This document shows positions 35,986 to 47,403 of a stretch of DNA of 64,000 nucleotides, in pieces. The notes beneath the pieces were generated by a model, which saw nothing but the letters and a program-made list of their open reading frames with translations, was not told the origin of the DNA and searched no databases. Positions within the stretch are counted from its first letter, which is position 1, and each line of letters begins with the position of its first letter. A program made the position numbers and the translations under genes. The stretch comes from Caenorhabditis elegans (lineage: Eukaryota > Nematoda > Chromadorea > Rhabditida > Rhabditidae), in assembly GCF_000002985.6 (NCBI RefSeq), contig NC_003279.8:7812001-7876000 (forward strand), given 5' to 3'.

Positions 35986-36853
35986 TTAGACCTGAACTCG
36001 GTCTTTTGCTGATTTGAAGTGCAAATTTCAAGAAAAAAACTACTCTTCATTTAAAAATTACCTGAATATCACTGTCCACTTGTTTCTTCAGTTGCATCGC
36101 TGTTGCCAGTAGTTGAACATTATTCTCTGCTGACGAAATAGCCGTCTCATATTGCCCATTGACACGTTTCAAATTGAAAAGCTTTACATTCCAATAGAAC
36201 ATTTGAACATCATTCAGTTTGACAAGTTCATCATTTGCCGTAAATAACTGACAACCAAGATCAAACTTTCTAATGACAGCGTTAATTGTATTGAATGTCC
36301 ATGCTTCTGTTACTGTCATTTTGTGAGATCCCATCGTGAATTTTCGTGTGATGTCACGTGGAATATCCGATGGGAACTTGCTCAGTAGTTTCAGCTGGAC
36401 CATATGGACAGCCACATAACGTTCTTTATTACGTGTCACTGCGGGAAGCTTCAGACCATCTATGGTAACCCAATCCCAAGATGATAGAGAGGAAATTAGA
36501 TTTTCAGTTCCGTCAGATGTACTACTAGATGTACGAAGACGTTGAGGAGGTGGTGACAGGTTTTTGTTGCTCTGAAATTCAAGAATCTAGCTTTCTAGGT
36601 TTCTAGACGCAAAGCTTCAATTTTTCAGTATCGACAAAACATTTTCTATTAAAAAAAAACCTACATCAGTTCTCCTTGTAGAAGTTGAATTATTCATCTG
36701 CTGCTCATTTCCAACTGCTCCATTCTGTTTCTCCGGCGTAGAGCAATCAGATTTGATCACTTCAACATCAATTTCAGGACTATGGGCTCTTGGCGTCGCA
36801 TCAGTGTCCTTTTTCTCAGCACTCTTTAAAGACGAGGTTGTAGTAGTGTCCAT
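35986..36853 (-). CDS. Unrecognised ~234-aa protein
   Basis: Minus-strand exons 36853-36665 and 36571-36062 join in frame. A third exon 35991-35986 (GTC TAA) after a good TTCAG acceptor ends the protein at 234 aa. If the last donor is not used, translation stops at 36047 instead. Residues 1-~95 are Ser/Thr/Glu-rich and probably disordered, with an SPEIDVEV motif. Residues ~100-233 are folded and mostly helical (AWTFNTINAVIRKFDLGCQ; YETAISSAENNVQLLATAMQ), possibly a coiled-coil subunit of a complex. The start is uncertain. In-frame ATGs also exist upstream in the same exon, which seems to begin after an AAATTCAG acceptor near 37014, giving a longer Arg-rich N-terminus. I do not recognise the family. 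It is divergent from taf-5. Confidence 0.72.
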
Positions 36854-37815
36854 AATGTGTAGAAACACAAGCAATGCTCGTCTTCTTCTTCTCTGTCTTC
36901 CACTCCCCCATTCATTTTCTGTGTGCATCTGTCTCTCCAGTCTATCGATCCTTACACGGAGCGTGTTCGCCTCTGCGTCTCGCTTGGGCTTCAACTGCTT
37001 CTCGGCGTCCCTCTGAATTTTATATGCATTCGACAACGTTTGTGTGTGTGTGAAATCGTCATTCTAGGACAACAATTCGTATTTTCGTTGCATTAGATAT
37101 TAAAAATTAAAACGGCTGAATTCAAAATGGGTAAGTATTTCTAATTAACTATTTCCCTAGTTTTACTTTACGTTTTTTCATCATTCTAGAAAGTTATCAC
37201 TGTAGCAATCGACTCCGTTATCAGATACATAGAAATGATAAGATAGCAAACAAAATATTGTTGATTGCACAATTGAATACATTCGAATATTTATTAATCG
37301 TTGTATTGAAATCAGTTGGAATGAAAATGTTAAATTTACACTACAAACTACAAGCGATAACATTTTACTGTATATTTAGTGTTCTTAGTTAGTTGCCAAA
37401 GTGATATCAAGGGAGATATCATAATTATTTAAGATTGGGTACCTTCATTTAAAGAAACTGAGTAGAGTTCTTTTGGAGTACAGGACCCAAACACCGTTTT
37501 TTTTTCATAGATAATTAACTTTTAACTCCTACAAAAAGGTCTGACAGAAATTCCGAAGGTAGGCATGCCTACGTAGGTTAGTTGCAATCTCGCTCTGCTG
37601 CACCATGTCGGCAACAAGTTCGTAGTGACGTTTGAATTAATTCTTCTTCGCTCTTTTATTCTACTTATAAATTCTGCAATTGGCCACATATTTGAAAAAA
37701 AAAACACCATTTTGAACTCAATTATTTTTCTAACAAATGTCGGTTTAAATTCAAAAAAATATATCAAATTTGATATTTTGACAGTATTTTCTCATAATAA
37801 TATATTTTCCAGAGA
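36854..37815. promoter_or_regulatory. Divergent region upstream of taf-5
   Basis: This separates the start of the 234-aa gene (-) from taf-5 (+). The first 160 bp are probably 5'UTR or N-terminal coding sequence of the minus gene. The remainder is AT-rich. A TAGGCATGCCTACGTAGG block (37561-37578) contains small palindromes. The TTTTCCAG acceptor three bases before the taf-5 ATG is the likely trans-splice site. Confidence 0.45.
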
Positions 37816-40800
37816 ATGAACTTGATGGATAGCGAGAATTCGAGTAGTCATTCGATAAGTTCTCCACAAATGTTTCAAAACACGCACAACAATTCAGCAA
37901 TGGAGGATAATTTGCTTTCTCGGCCAATGAACAATGAATCACTTCAAATGATTATTGGATACTTACGACGAAATGGTTTAACAGAAACTGAAGAGCTTTT
38001 GACTCGAGAAGCTGGACCAGTACTTAGAGTTGAAGGATCTAATGGATTACCTCCAGAGTAAGTTTTTTTTTTCAATTTAAAAATGTATCTAGAAATTAAT
38101 ATTTTAAAAGGTTGGAGCATTGCTAGACTCAAAATGACCCCACAAAATTGTTTTAAATTTCTCAAAAAAAAGCTAACCAGTTGATTAAGATGCTTTTTCA
38201 GTAGATGTGCACACAGTAATTTCAAAATAAAATTTTTTCCAAATGTTGTGCATCCATCGACTGAAAAGATCACTTTTACCGAAAAAATCAATTTTGTAAT
38301 TTTCTGCCGAATATAGACTTTTCCCCTAAACTCAAAACCGGTATTTAAATAAATTTGGGAAATTTACAAGACGTATTAATAATACATTCGGTTTTCGGTA
38401 TCATTTTAAGTCTAATGAATCTACTCAAATTTCGCCACTTCATCTTAGAAATAATTTTTTTTAATAGCAAAATAGACAAAATTTGAATTTTTCAAAGCCC
38501 AATGTCTTAAAAACCAAAAGTTTCAGAGAAGCGATATCCGTTGAATTCGACACATTTGTCCAGCACGCAAACGATTGTACAGATGTTGTTCAAGCGGAAT
38601 TCAGTCAACTTTTATTTCCTATATTTGCACACAGCTATATAGCTTTAATTGAAAAGCATGCCGCAACTGCCCGTATATTCTTCAATCGATTCAAGATTTT
38701 CATTCCTGAATGTTTCTCGGAATTTGTATATCAATTATCACTAATCGAAGATGCAATGACGTTACGAGCCAATGAACATGTTCACATTTTACGAGAAAAT
38801 AAATTTCTTGTTCGACTTTCGAGGCCAACACTGAAACATCTTGAATCAATTCAAACGAGAGTGATTGGTGTTAAGAATATAATTGCAAAACATATTTGTA
38901 TTGAAAGTAAGTATTCATTTTTATATACAAAAAAAATATAATAATATCCGTTAAAGATGCTGACGAAGTATCCACAAATCGAACGACAATAGAAACCCAA
39001 ATGGGTGGAATTCTTGGAGTAACTTCGAAAAGTGATAAAAGACATAAAATGATGTTTTCGGTGTTAAAAGACGAATTGATGCAGAATATTGAAAAACGGA
39101 AGACAAAAGGAAAAGATTGGAAAGATATGGGAAAGAAAATGCAGACGGTAAGATTTTTAAACAATTTTTTTGAATTTTTTTGTACTGACAAGGAAAGATT
39201 TTCATCTTACCCTGAAATTTTAAAAATGTTTATCAAATTTTGTTTATGTTAATGAAAAAAAACATAAGAACATATATAATTGTTTTCTAAAAAAGAGAAA
39301 AAAATTGTCAATATTTTAAGCTAATTTTCAAAAAATCAAAAACAAAATCATTAGATTTTTCGATTTCCCAAAAACCGAAAAACGTAATATTTTCGTTATT
39401 GTTTTTTGTGAAAAATCGAAAAATGAACACCTTTGCTGATAACATATCGCTGTAACATTTTAATCGGCATGTTATGTTGAAAAATCTAATTTTAAAACAG
39501 TTGATTTTTTTCTGAATAAATTTCCAAAAATAATGTTTGGCTACACCTAAACTCTTTTGAAGTCTTCAAAAATATTCAAAAGTATCTTTTGGAGCAACTC
39601 TAATGGCCTGAAAATAATGCAAAAATACACTGAAAAATACAGTCAAAATTTAAATGGTTGAGGGTGTAGCTGTGACGATTAAAATTTTTTAGTGTGTTTT
39701 TTGAGTCCCTCTCCCTTTGTTCTGTAATTTTCATAGTTCTTTGTATATATCTTGTTATTTCCAGCATTGCCCACAAGCTGACCGAATTCCTCTTCCACCA
39801 ATCAGCGAACATCTTCGAGAGGAACGACGAAATTGGCTTCGAGACGTCGGAAAAATGGCCATCATTTCAGCTGAATCACCCGTTTCCATTTGTATGTACA
39901 CAACAGTAAATGCACCAATTGGAGTGGCTTCATGTGATTTTACGGATGATTCAAGTCTTATTGCAATGGGTTTATCTGATTCTTCAATTGTTATGAATGC
40001 AATGGATCCGATGAATAAGATGAAGAAGCTTCGTGATATGGAATTTCTTGATAAAATCGATATTGAAACTGCGGATAACGTGCAATCACAAATGTTTGAT
40101 TTACAAGGATCAACGACAAGTGTGAGGTATACAGGCCACGGTGGTCCCGTGTTTTCTGTCAATTTTTCACCGGATCGACGACTTCTTATATCATCTGCCG
40201 GAGATCGAACAGTTCGACTTTGGAGTATGGAGACTCAGAGGAATGCTGTTATTTATAGAACACCAGCAGTAGTTTGGCAGGTTTGTATTTATATAATTTT
40301 AACTAGCATTTTAACTGAGATATTTAGTGTCGTTGGTAATCTTATTTCAAATAATAGATCATTATCCGAAATTATCGAATTTAACTAATAAAAAAACTGT
40401 CTCATAAAGTTTCAGCGCAACGTTCTACATTATCTAATCTGAAAACTATTACAGGCTCAATTCTGTAGTCGTGGATACTATTTCGCTACAGCAAGTGCCG
40501 ATAAAACAGCTGCAATGTGGTCGACAGATCGAATGCATCCACTTAGAATATTCGCTGATCCATATGGAGACGTTGGATGTATTGATTATCATCCAAATTG
40601 TAATTATATTGCTGGAGGATCAGATGATAGATATGTTCGAGTATGGGATGTTTGTTCTGGTACTCGAGTTCGCATTTTTAGTGGTCATAAAGCTTCGATT
40701 ATCGCTGTCAAGTTCTCCCCATGTGGTCGGTATATCGTCTCGTTAGATGCTATTGGAAATCTGATGATTTGGGATTTGGCATACCAGAGATTAGTTGCAG

Positions 40801-41498
40801 CTGAAATTACGGAACAAGCTGGAACGAAGGTAGTGAAATATAAAAATGATAATATCATATTACTAGTTCATTTCAGGGTTCAATTACATTCTCTCGTGAT
40901 GGTGGTGTATTTGCGGTATCCCATGGAAATTCAAGTATTCAATTATATTCACTTGATACTCTTATTGGAACAGTTCTCGCCGCTGGACAAAATGATTCCT
41001 ACATTGAGCCAAAGTAAGTTTTAATTAGGAACAAAATACTTGGAGAAATATACAGGTACAAATATTATGAAAACGCAGAAAAATCCCCTTACGAGAAAGA
41101 AGAAAGTATAAATTTTATTCATCAAATTAGCCATAACATTTTTTTAAACCACTTAAAAACAGGACAAATGCTTGAAGATCGGAGAAATCGGCAATACTAA
41201 AAACTTTCGAATTTACGGTTTTGTCGCCAAATACCTAATGAGACCTATGGCTTGGGGGCGGGGCGTATTTATTCGGCAGTGGAGCGCGTTTCCACTTCAG
41301 AATGTCTTTTCTAAGTCCTCATAATATATAGTTTCTCGAAAACTCCTACAAGCTTTTTTCAATCAATTTTTACAAAATTTCAGAGTGAATCTGGACGGTT
41401 TCAATATAGGATCATATGCAACAAAAGAAACTGCAGTAATCGGACTCCATTTCACTCGTCGAAATCTTCTTCTTGGATTTGGTTGCTTCGGGCAATAA
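37816..41498 (+). CDS. taf-5: TAF-5, TFIID subunit with WD40 repeats
   Basis: Seven exons: 37816-38057, 38527-38906, 38957-39147, 39765-40280, 40455-40829, 40877-41013, 41384-41498, giving 651 aa. The N-terminus has a LisH-like motif (LQMIIGYLRRNGLTETEELL). It is followed by the TAF5 NTD2 domain (~80-210), with FDTFVQHANDCTD, LLFPIFAHSYIALI and ARIFFNRFKIFIPE. From ~330 there are about six WD40 repeats with GH...WD/WS signatures: SAGDRTVRLW, SADKTAAMW, GSDDRYVRVWD, GHKASIIAVKFSPCGRY. This is the TAF5 architecture; the protein scaffolds TFIID in Pol II pre-initiation. Intron 6 contains a dispersed repeat (41205-41303). The stop lies only 250 bp before apb-3. Confidence 0.95.
41205..41303. repeat. 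Dispersed repeat fragment in taf-5 intron 6
   Basis: This matches the right arm of the palindromic element at 14949-15172. It has CGGTTTTGTCGCCAAATACC, then TAATGAGACCTATGG, GGGGGCGGGGC and GGAGCGCGTTTCCAC. No matching inverted arm is obvious, so it looks like a single-arm or decayed copy. Confidence 0.75.
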
Positions 41499-41749
41499 CT
41501 GTCATCTTGCCTGCTATTATTTGAACATTTTATCTTTAAAATACATTATCTCAAAATCTGGTCTTTAACGTGATCCTCTCATTCATATTAAATCTCTTTT
41601 TCACTGGTGGAATAAAACCTTTTAACAAATTTTAAATTTATTTTAAAATCCCTTTGGCTTTATTTTGGAATTATGTGTTCATTCCGACACTGCAAATATT
41701 TTATTACATTTTTTTCTCTTTTTTAAAAATAAGGTTATTTTATTTTCAG
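41499..41749 (+). promoter_or_regulatory. Operon-like junction between taf-5 and apb-3
   Basis: 251 bp separate the taf-5 stop from the apb-3 ATG. A polyadenylation signal AATAAA is at 41611-41616. A long U-rich stretch follows, and a TATTTTCAG acceptor directly precedes the ATG at 41750. This is the layout of a C. elegans intercistronic region, where an SL2-type leader is added to the downstream message. Confidence 0.65.
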
Positions 41750-44700
41750 ATGACGTCGTTCGTCGAAGGGTTGACCAGCCCTGAAATGGAAATTGCTGAG
41801 GGCGGAGTCATCTTGGATAATAGGACGTAGGTTTTTTTGTTAACTTAAGACTAATAAAAATACTTATTTTTTAAAAAATTTCAACAGTTACATTTTAGGT
41901 ATAACTGTACGTAACATTTTTCGAATATATCTACTTTCAGACGATTCGCTGACCTAAAAGCCATGCTGGATAGTAATAAAGATAACCTAAAAGTTGATGC
42001 AATGAAACGAATAATTAACGTGAGATTTTATTTCCAATAAATTATAATTATCTAAACTTGAAATTTCAGCTGATAGCGAAAGGAAAAGATGTCAGTGAAC
42101 TATTTGCTGCAGTTGTGAAGAACGTAGCAGCAAAAAATGTGGAGCTGAAAAAGTTGGTATTTGTTTATCTTGTACGATATGCCGAAGAACAACAAGATCT
42201 TGCACTTCTCTCGATATCAACTTTCCAACGGGCTCTCAAAGATCCGAATCAACTGATTCGTGGAAGTGCTCTCCGAGTTTTAACATCAATCCGTGTTCCG
42301 ATGGTCGCACCAATCATGCTTTTAGCCATCAAAGATGCAGTACGTGATATGAGTCCATACGTGAGGAAAGTTGCTGCACATGCCATACCAAAACTATACT
42401 CACTGGAACCTGAACTCGAACCTCAGCTTGTCGATTGCATAGATTTTCTTCTCGCTGATCGAAGAAGTTTAGTACTCGGTAGTGCTGTTTACGCATTTGA
42501 TGAGATCTGTCCACACCGACTCGATCTTCTTCATAAACACTTCAGAGCATTATGTCGTGGTTTGGCAGATGTCGACGAATGGGGTCAAATTGTGATGATC
42601 AACATGTTGACTAGATATGCAAGACATGAATTGGCGGATCCAGATAGAGGACCACCCGATACGGATGTTGTACTTCTTCTCAACTCAGCTCGTCCTCTAC
42701 TTCAATCAAGAAATTGTTCAGTTGTCATGGCAGTCGTACAATTATTTTATCATGTTGCGCCGAAAGCTCAACTCTCTCAGGTAAGTCAAGCGGAAAAAAA
42801 TATGGCTTCAGAAATTTCAACTGAAAAGTTAGTAAAGTAAAAATAAAAACTCTTATTTCCAGATCGCCCGTGCACTTGTCCGACTTCTACGTGGTCCACG
42901 GGAGACCCAATACGTAGTTCTCACCAACATTGCAACAATATGCGAACGAAATCCGGTAGAGGAAGGAACTTACGCCATCTCAAAAGTGCGCTGAACGCAA
43001 CTGAGAAAATAGCATGAAAAGCATGTAAAGACTGAGACAAATCTAGAAGAAACTGTTATACATTTATCAGTTTTTGAATTAATTTCACAAAATGATAAAT
43101 TTGTGATAGCAGTGGTTAGCGTCTCAGTCTTAGAGTCACTTTCCCCGTTTTTGTGTTGTCTTAATCTGGATTGTCTGAAATTCTTTTAAAATGAGATATC
43201 TAGCTTTTTGAACGATATTGTTGCTCAATTGAAGTGCACTGTGATGTTTTTGCTCATAAGTAAATACATAGAATTCTTGGTTTTGACAAATGAGACAATC
43301 CAGATATTTTTACCAGTGAATTGGAGTGCTGCTTGGTTGTGTTTCAGTGTACTTGTCTTTTGATGGAACTTTTACATATCAAAAATCAATTTTTTTCACT
43401 CTCAGACGATGTTCGACCCGTTCCTAAAATCATTCTTCGTACGATCCTGTGACAGTTCTCTCGTTAAGAAACTAAAACTTCATGTGCTCACAAGTTTGGT
43501 TTCAGAAGCGAATGTTCATATCATTTTGAGAGAGTTACAGGTGAGAGAGGGTAATAAATTTTCATATGAAATTCTTTTTCATTTTTCAGACCTATGTTCA
43601 TATGTCTGATTTAGCTTCTCCAGCTGTTGAGGCAATTGGAAGATGTGCAGTTCGCGTCGGAGCAGTATCAGATCAATGTATGACTGGACTTGTCCAATTG
43701 ATTTCTTCTTCCGATGAGAAAGTCGTATGCTCTGCTGTAGTTGTCATCAAGAGACTTTTGCATGCTTCTGCCCCTCTGAATCTTCTTTCAAGGCTTATGA
43801 GGCTCATGCCGAATATGATTGCAGCACAAGCGCGAGCTTGTGTCATTTGGCTCGTCGCCACCCATGTCGAACAAGTTCTACACATGGCTCCAGACTTTTT
43901 GAGGCTTATTGCAAAGAAATTTTCGACGGAAAATGAGCTGGTTAAACTAGAAGCTCTGAAACTTGCAGTGAAGTTGTGGCTTGTGAAGCGTGATGACTCT
44001 GAAAAGATTGTACAATACGTATTCCAACTTGCCCGATTCGATCTCAGTTATGACGTTCGTGATCGATGCCGATTTTTACGGAATCTAATGTTCAATACGG
44101 AGATTCTTTCACAGCATATGGAAGAGATTTTCATGTCGAAAAAGCCAGCACCAGAGCTTATTAGTAGTTTCAAGGAACGTGATAAATTCCAATTGGGATC
44201 TCTGTCACATGTGTTGAATCAAAGATGTACGAAATACATTGATCTACCCGAATTCCCAGCAACATCAAGTGATTCGTTATTAAGAAAAGAAGCACATGCA
44301 CCGAATGAATTGAAATTGGATGATAGTGACGAAGAAGAAGATGATGATGATGAAGATGAAGAAGAAGACGAAGATGAAGAAGAGGAGGATGAAGATGAAG
44401 AAGATGAGGAAGAGGAAGAAAATGAATCAGAAGAAGAAGAGGAAGATGATGAGGATGAAGAAAGTGAAGAGGAATCTGATGAAGAAGATGAAGAGGAGGA
44501 AGAAGAGGATGATAGTGAGCCAGAGGAGAAGCCTAACCCAAAACCATCTACTAAGAAACAAGCACTCATTCTCAATAAATCAAGTGAGTTTCAATCAAAA
44601 CCGATTTTAGGGTAGCACAAAAGAATATTCCTGTAAAATCTCGGACCAAAACAAACAAATTCGTGAAAATACCAAGAAATAACTCTATCTTGGATTTATT

Positions 44701-45746
44701 GTAAACTTTAAAAAACCCCATTAACCACATTTGGTAAGGTATATATGCAAAACATGAAAAGTGTTTGAAGTACAGATCTGTAGAGTTACGGTATTATTCG
44801 TGGCTACAGTACCCCTAACCGTATTTGATTCTTAATATTCAAAAAAATTCAGAACCAATGAATGGTAAGCCAAAAACAGAAAGAAATGATCTCGATTTGC
44901 TGATTGACGTTGATTTCTCGGCCGCGGGAAGTCGTCAAATAATGGATGCAACTCATATCGAAGAAAAAGAAATTGAACTTTTGAATGTAATTGAAGGAAA
45001 CGGGCTAATATTATCAATTAGTTATCCGCGTATTAATGATGGACAATACACGGCTATTCGATTTGGAATCACAAACAAAACCGATGGAGATTTGTTAGGA
45101 GTTGAATTAAAAACTGAAGAAGGTCTCGATGTGAAGGGAAACTCGATTATTGGAGATATTCCGTCTGGAGCACGAGTTTCTGTTGATTTGCTCGTAGATT
45201 TTGGAGATAGTGCGACAAGTAGAGAATGGATACTTACAAGAGATGATGGTCATGAGAAGCATTTCAGATTTGAGGTAATCTTTTAAATAGTTTCAGAGGC
45301 TTTTAAAATTATTTTTTCCACAAAAAAAATTGAAAAACGTAAATACTCCCTTGATGGTTAATATTTTATATCAAAACTTGTATAATTCCTGACTAGATTC
45401 CACAATCCGCATCTTTTAAAGATAAACTAAATTTTTTCCTAAATTCTAGGTCCCATATGGTGAGCAAGTTCAACCAATTCGTCTGTCTCCAGAAGATATT
45501 TCAAAAGAAAGAAGTCGTCTTGGAGGTCTCAATCGGCATGTGATACAACTCGAAAATCCCATTAATCCTTCGTCAATTGCTCTATTTGTTAACGCATTTT
45601 CTTCGGATTTGACCATTTTCACTTGCCAGACACGTTCACGAAAGGATGTTTGTATTCTGACAGTTTCAGAAAAATCGATTGAGTGCTGTTGTGACAACTC
45701 GGTGATAGGACGAATGCTGGCGTTCTCTGTCTCCAAAAATTGCTAG
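41750..45746 (+). CDS. apb-3: AP-3 adaptor complex beta subunit
   Basis: Eight exons: 41750-41826, 41941-42019, 42070-42780, 42863-42955, 43406-43540, 43590-44583, 44853-45274, 45450-45746, giving 935 aa. The N-terminal ~575 aa form the adaptin HEAT-repeat trunk. Typical segments are [24 protein letters not shown]-like [20 protein letters not shown] and [17 protein letters not shown]. They are followed by a strongly acidic hinge of almost pure Glu/Asp with some Ser (~590-660, DNA 44320-44530), characteristic of AP-3 beta. The C-terminal ear follows. AP-3 sorts cargo to lysosome-related organelles such as worm gut granules. The protein is shorter than human AP3B1. Intron 4 (42956-43405) contains small inverted repeats. 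It probably shares an operon with taf-5. Confidence 0.94.
43025..43310. other. Small inverted repeats in apb-3 intron 4
   Basis: AGACTGAGAC near 43029 is mirrored by GTCTCAGTCT near 43120, and ATCTGGATTGTCT near 43167 by AGACAATCCAGAT near 43292. This suggests a decayed or composite inverted-repeat element. There is no coding potential. Confidence 0.4.
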
Positions 45747-46121
45747 AAAGATTAATTCAAATTGTATTTATTTATTTATTTTGCTCACTTTTTCTTGAAA
45801 TCATTCCTTTACTAACTATTCATGGTGACGGATATATAAATTTTTAACAGAAAAATTAGAAATATGTAGGCACTTTAGAAATTTGGAAAATAATGTGGGT
45901 GAATGGCGAACGTGGAACTTATATTGAGCAACAGTAAGGCGGGGCAAATAAAATCGGGGTCTAATACCAATTGGGTGGGAATAAAACATAAGCATGATAC
46001 AGGATGTCATGGAAAAGAATAATAACGGAAAGAAACGAAGGAAATGATGAAATGGAGGATCCCTGAGTGAATGAAAAGTCACAGTATGCGAGAAAGGTGA
46101 GAAAAACCAAAAAATGAAATG

Positions 46122-47403
46122 TTAAGCCCGTGTCGTTGTAAGATGACTGGAATTGTTGTTAGACGAGTTGTTGCTCACGCGAATCGTCGATAAAATTGAA
46201 TCGAGCCGCTCGACTTTTGTCATCAGGTCTTTGACGATTCGATTGATGCAAGCACCGGCGCCCGTACCGGTAGATACTCGTTGGCTCTGAAAGCTATGTA
46301 AATGTTGGCTGAGAACTATAAATGGGTTAGCAAATATTGTTTTTTCGGTCTATTCTGCATCTAGAGATGCTATCGTTTATAGTTGTGAGGGAAAAAAGAA
46401 TTAGAACTCGCTGCAAGAGTTTTTCGACTAAATGTTTTTCATTCCGAAATAAGGTGTGAAGCTATTAATTGATCGAAATTTGCAGGTCTTCTTTGAATTA
46501 ATATTTGGATATTTACTTTCAAAAATCCACCAAAAAAAGAAAATTTACGTACTTTTTCTTGAATATTTTTATTGTCATCGATGCGCACTTCGTCAATTTT
46601 TGCAATAGTTTCCTCCATTCGAACATCTTCGTGGTGCTGCACGTCTTCCATGAAAACATCTTCCGAGCCTTAAATAGTACTAGTTATTTTCATTCTCAAA
46701 ATGCGACAAATACTTACTCATTTTAAACTCTTCTTTACTTGGACCTGGGGATGGCTCGTCCGGCAGAATTTCTGGATCATTCCTCAATGGTTCTACAATC
46801 AAACGTGGCCGTTCTGTTGTTCGAAGTTGTTCTTCTCGTAATCTATGCATTTCTTCAGCAGCAACTTGCCGTTCATAAAGCTCACTTTCCAACATTGCTA
46901 TCTTTTCAATAGCATGATCCAGTTTCGATCCGAGATCAGATGCTAGATATTCCTTATTTCTTTCTGATGTTTCGAGCACATCGTTTCTCTGTTCCAGTTT
47001 TCGAATTCTTTCTCTCTGACTTTCACATTGTTCATGAAGATGTGAGTTTTCTCGTCTTAATTGCTCTTCGACTTGTGCAAATTGTACACGGGAATCGTCC
47101 TGTCGATCCTTTAAAATTCACAAAATTCAAATTATAGTTGAAAAATTTTATAAAGTTTTTTTTTTCAATTTTAATGTAAAAAATAGTACCAACCTTGTTC
47201 CTAATTTGCTCTGTGGTCATCTGCTGTACTCTGGTTTCTGCTTTTTTCAGTTGTGTTTTCAAATCATCCAATTCTGAATCCATCATTTTCTCAATTTCCG
47301 CGGAACTTGTCTGGAACTCGTTAAACTCTTCGCGCATTTGCAAGAAATGACCAAGAAGCTCATGGTGCGGTAGTCCGCGAATTTGATCCTCAGACAAATC
47401 CAT
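46122..47403 (-). CDS. nud-2: NUD-2, NudE/NDEL1 homologue
   Basis: Four minus-strand exons: 47403-47194, 47108-46718, 46668-46553, 46286-46122, giving 293 aa. Residues ~10-165 form a long coiled coil of Glu/Lys/Arg/Gln heptads (ELDDLKTQLKKAETRVQQM, RIRKLEQRNDVLETS, AIEKIAMLESELYERQ). This is the dimeric rod of NudE/NDEL1 that binds LIS1. The C-terminal GAGACINRIVKDLMTKVERL matches the conserved CSINRIVRDLLSKV segment of vertebrate NDE1/NDEL1. The family regulates cytoplasmic dynein together with LIS1. In worms NUD-2 acts in nuclear migration. The ATG is preceded by TTTCAG and a short leader. It is convergent with apb-3. Confidence 0.95.

Noticed and set aside
44219-44575. Minus-strand poly-Ser protein antisense to apb-3
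   Set aside because: It is the complement of the Glu/Asp hinge codons (GAA/GAT) of apb-3, not an independent gene.
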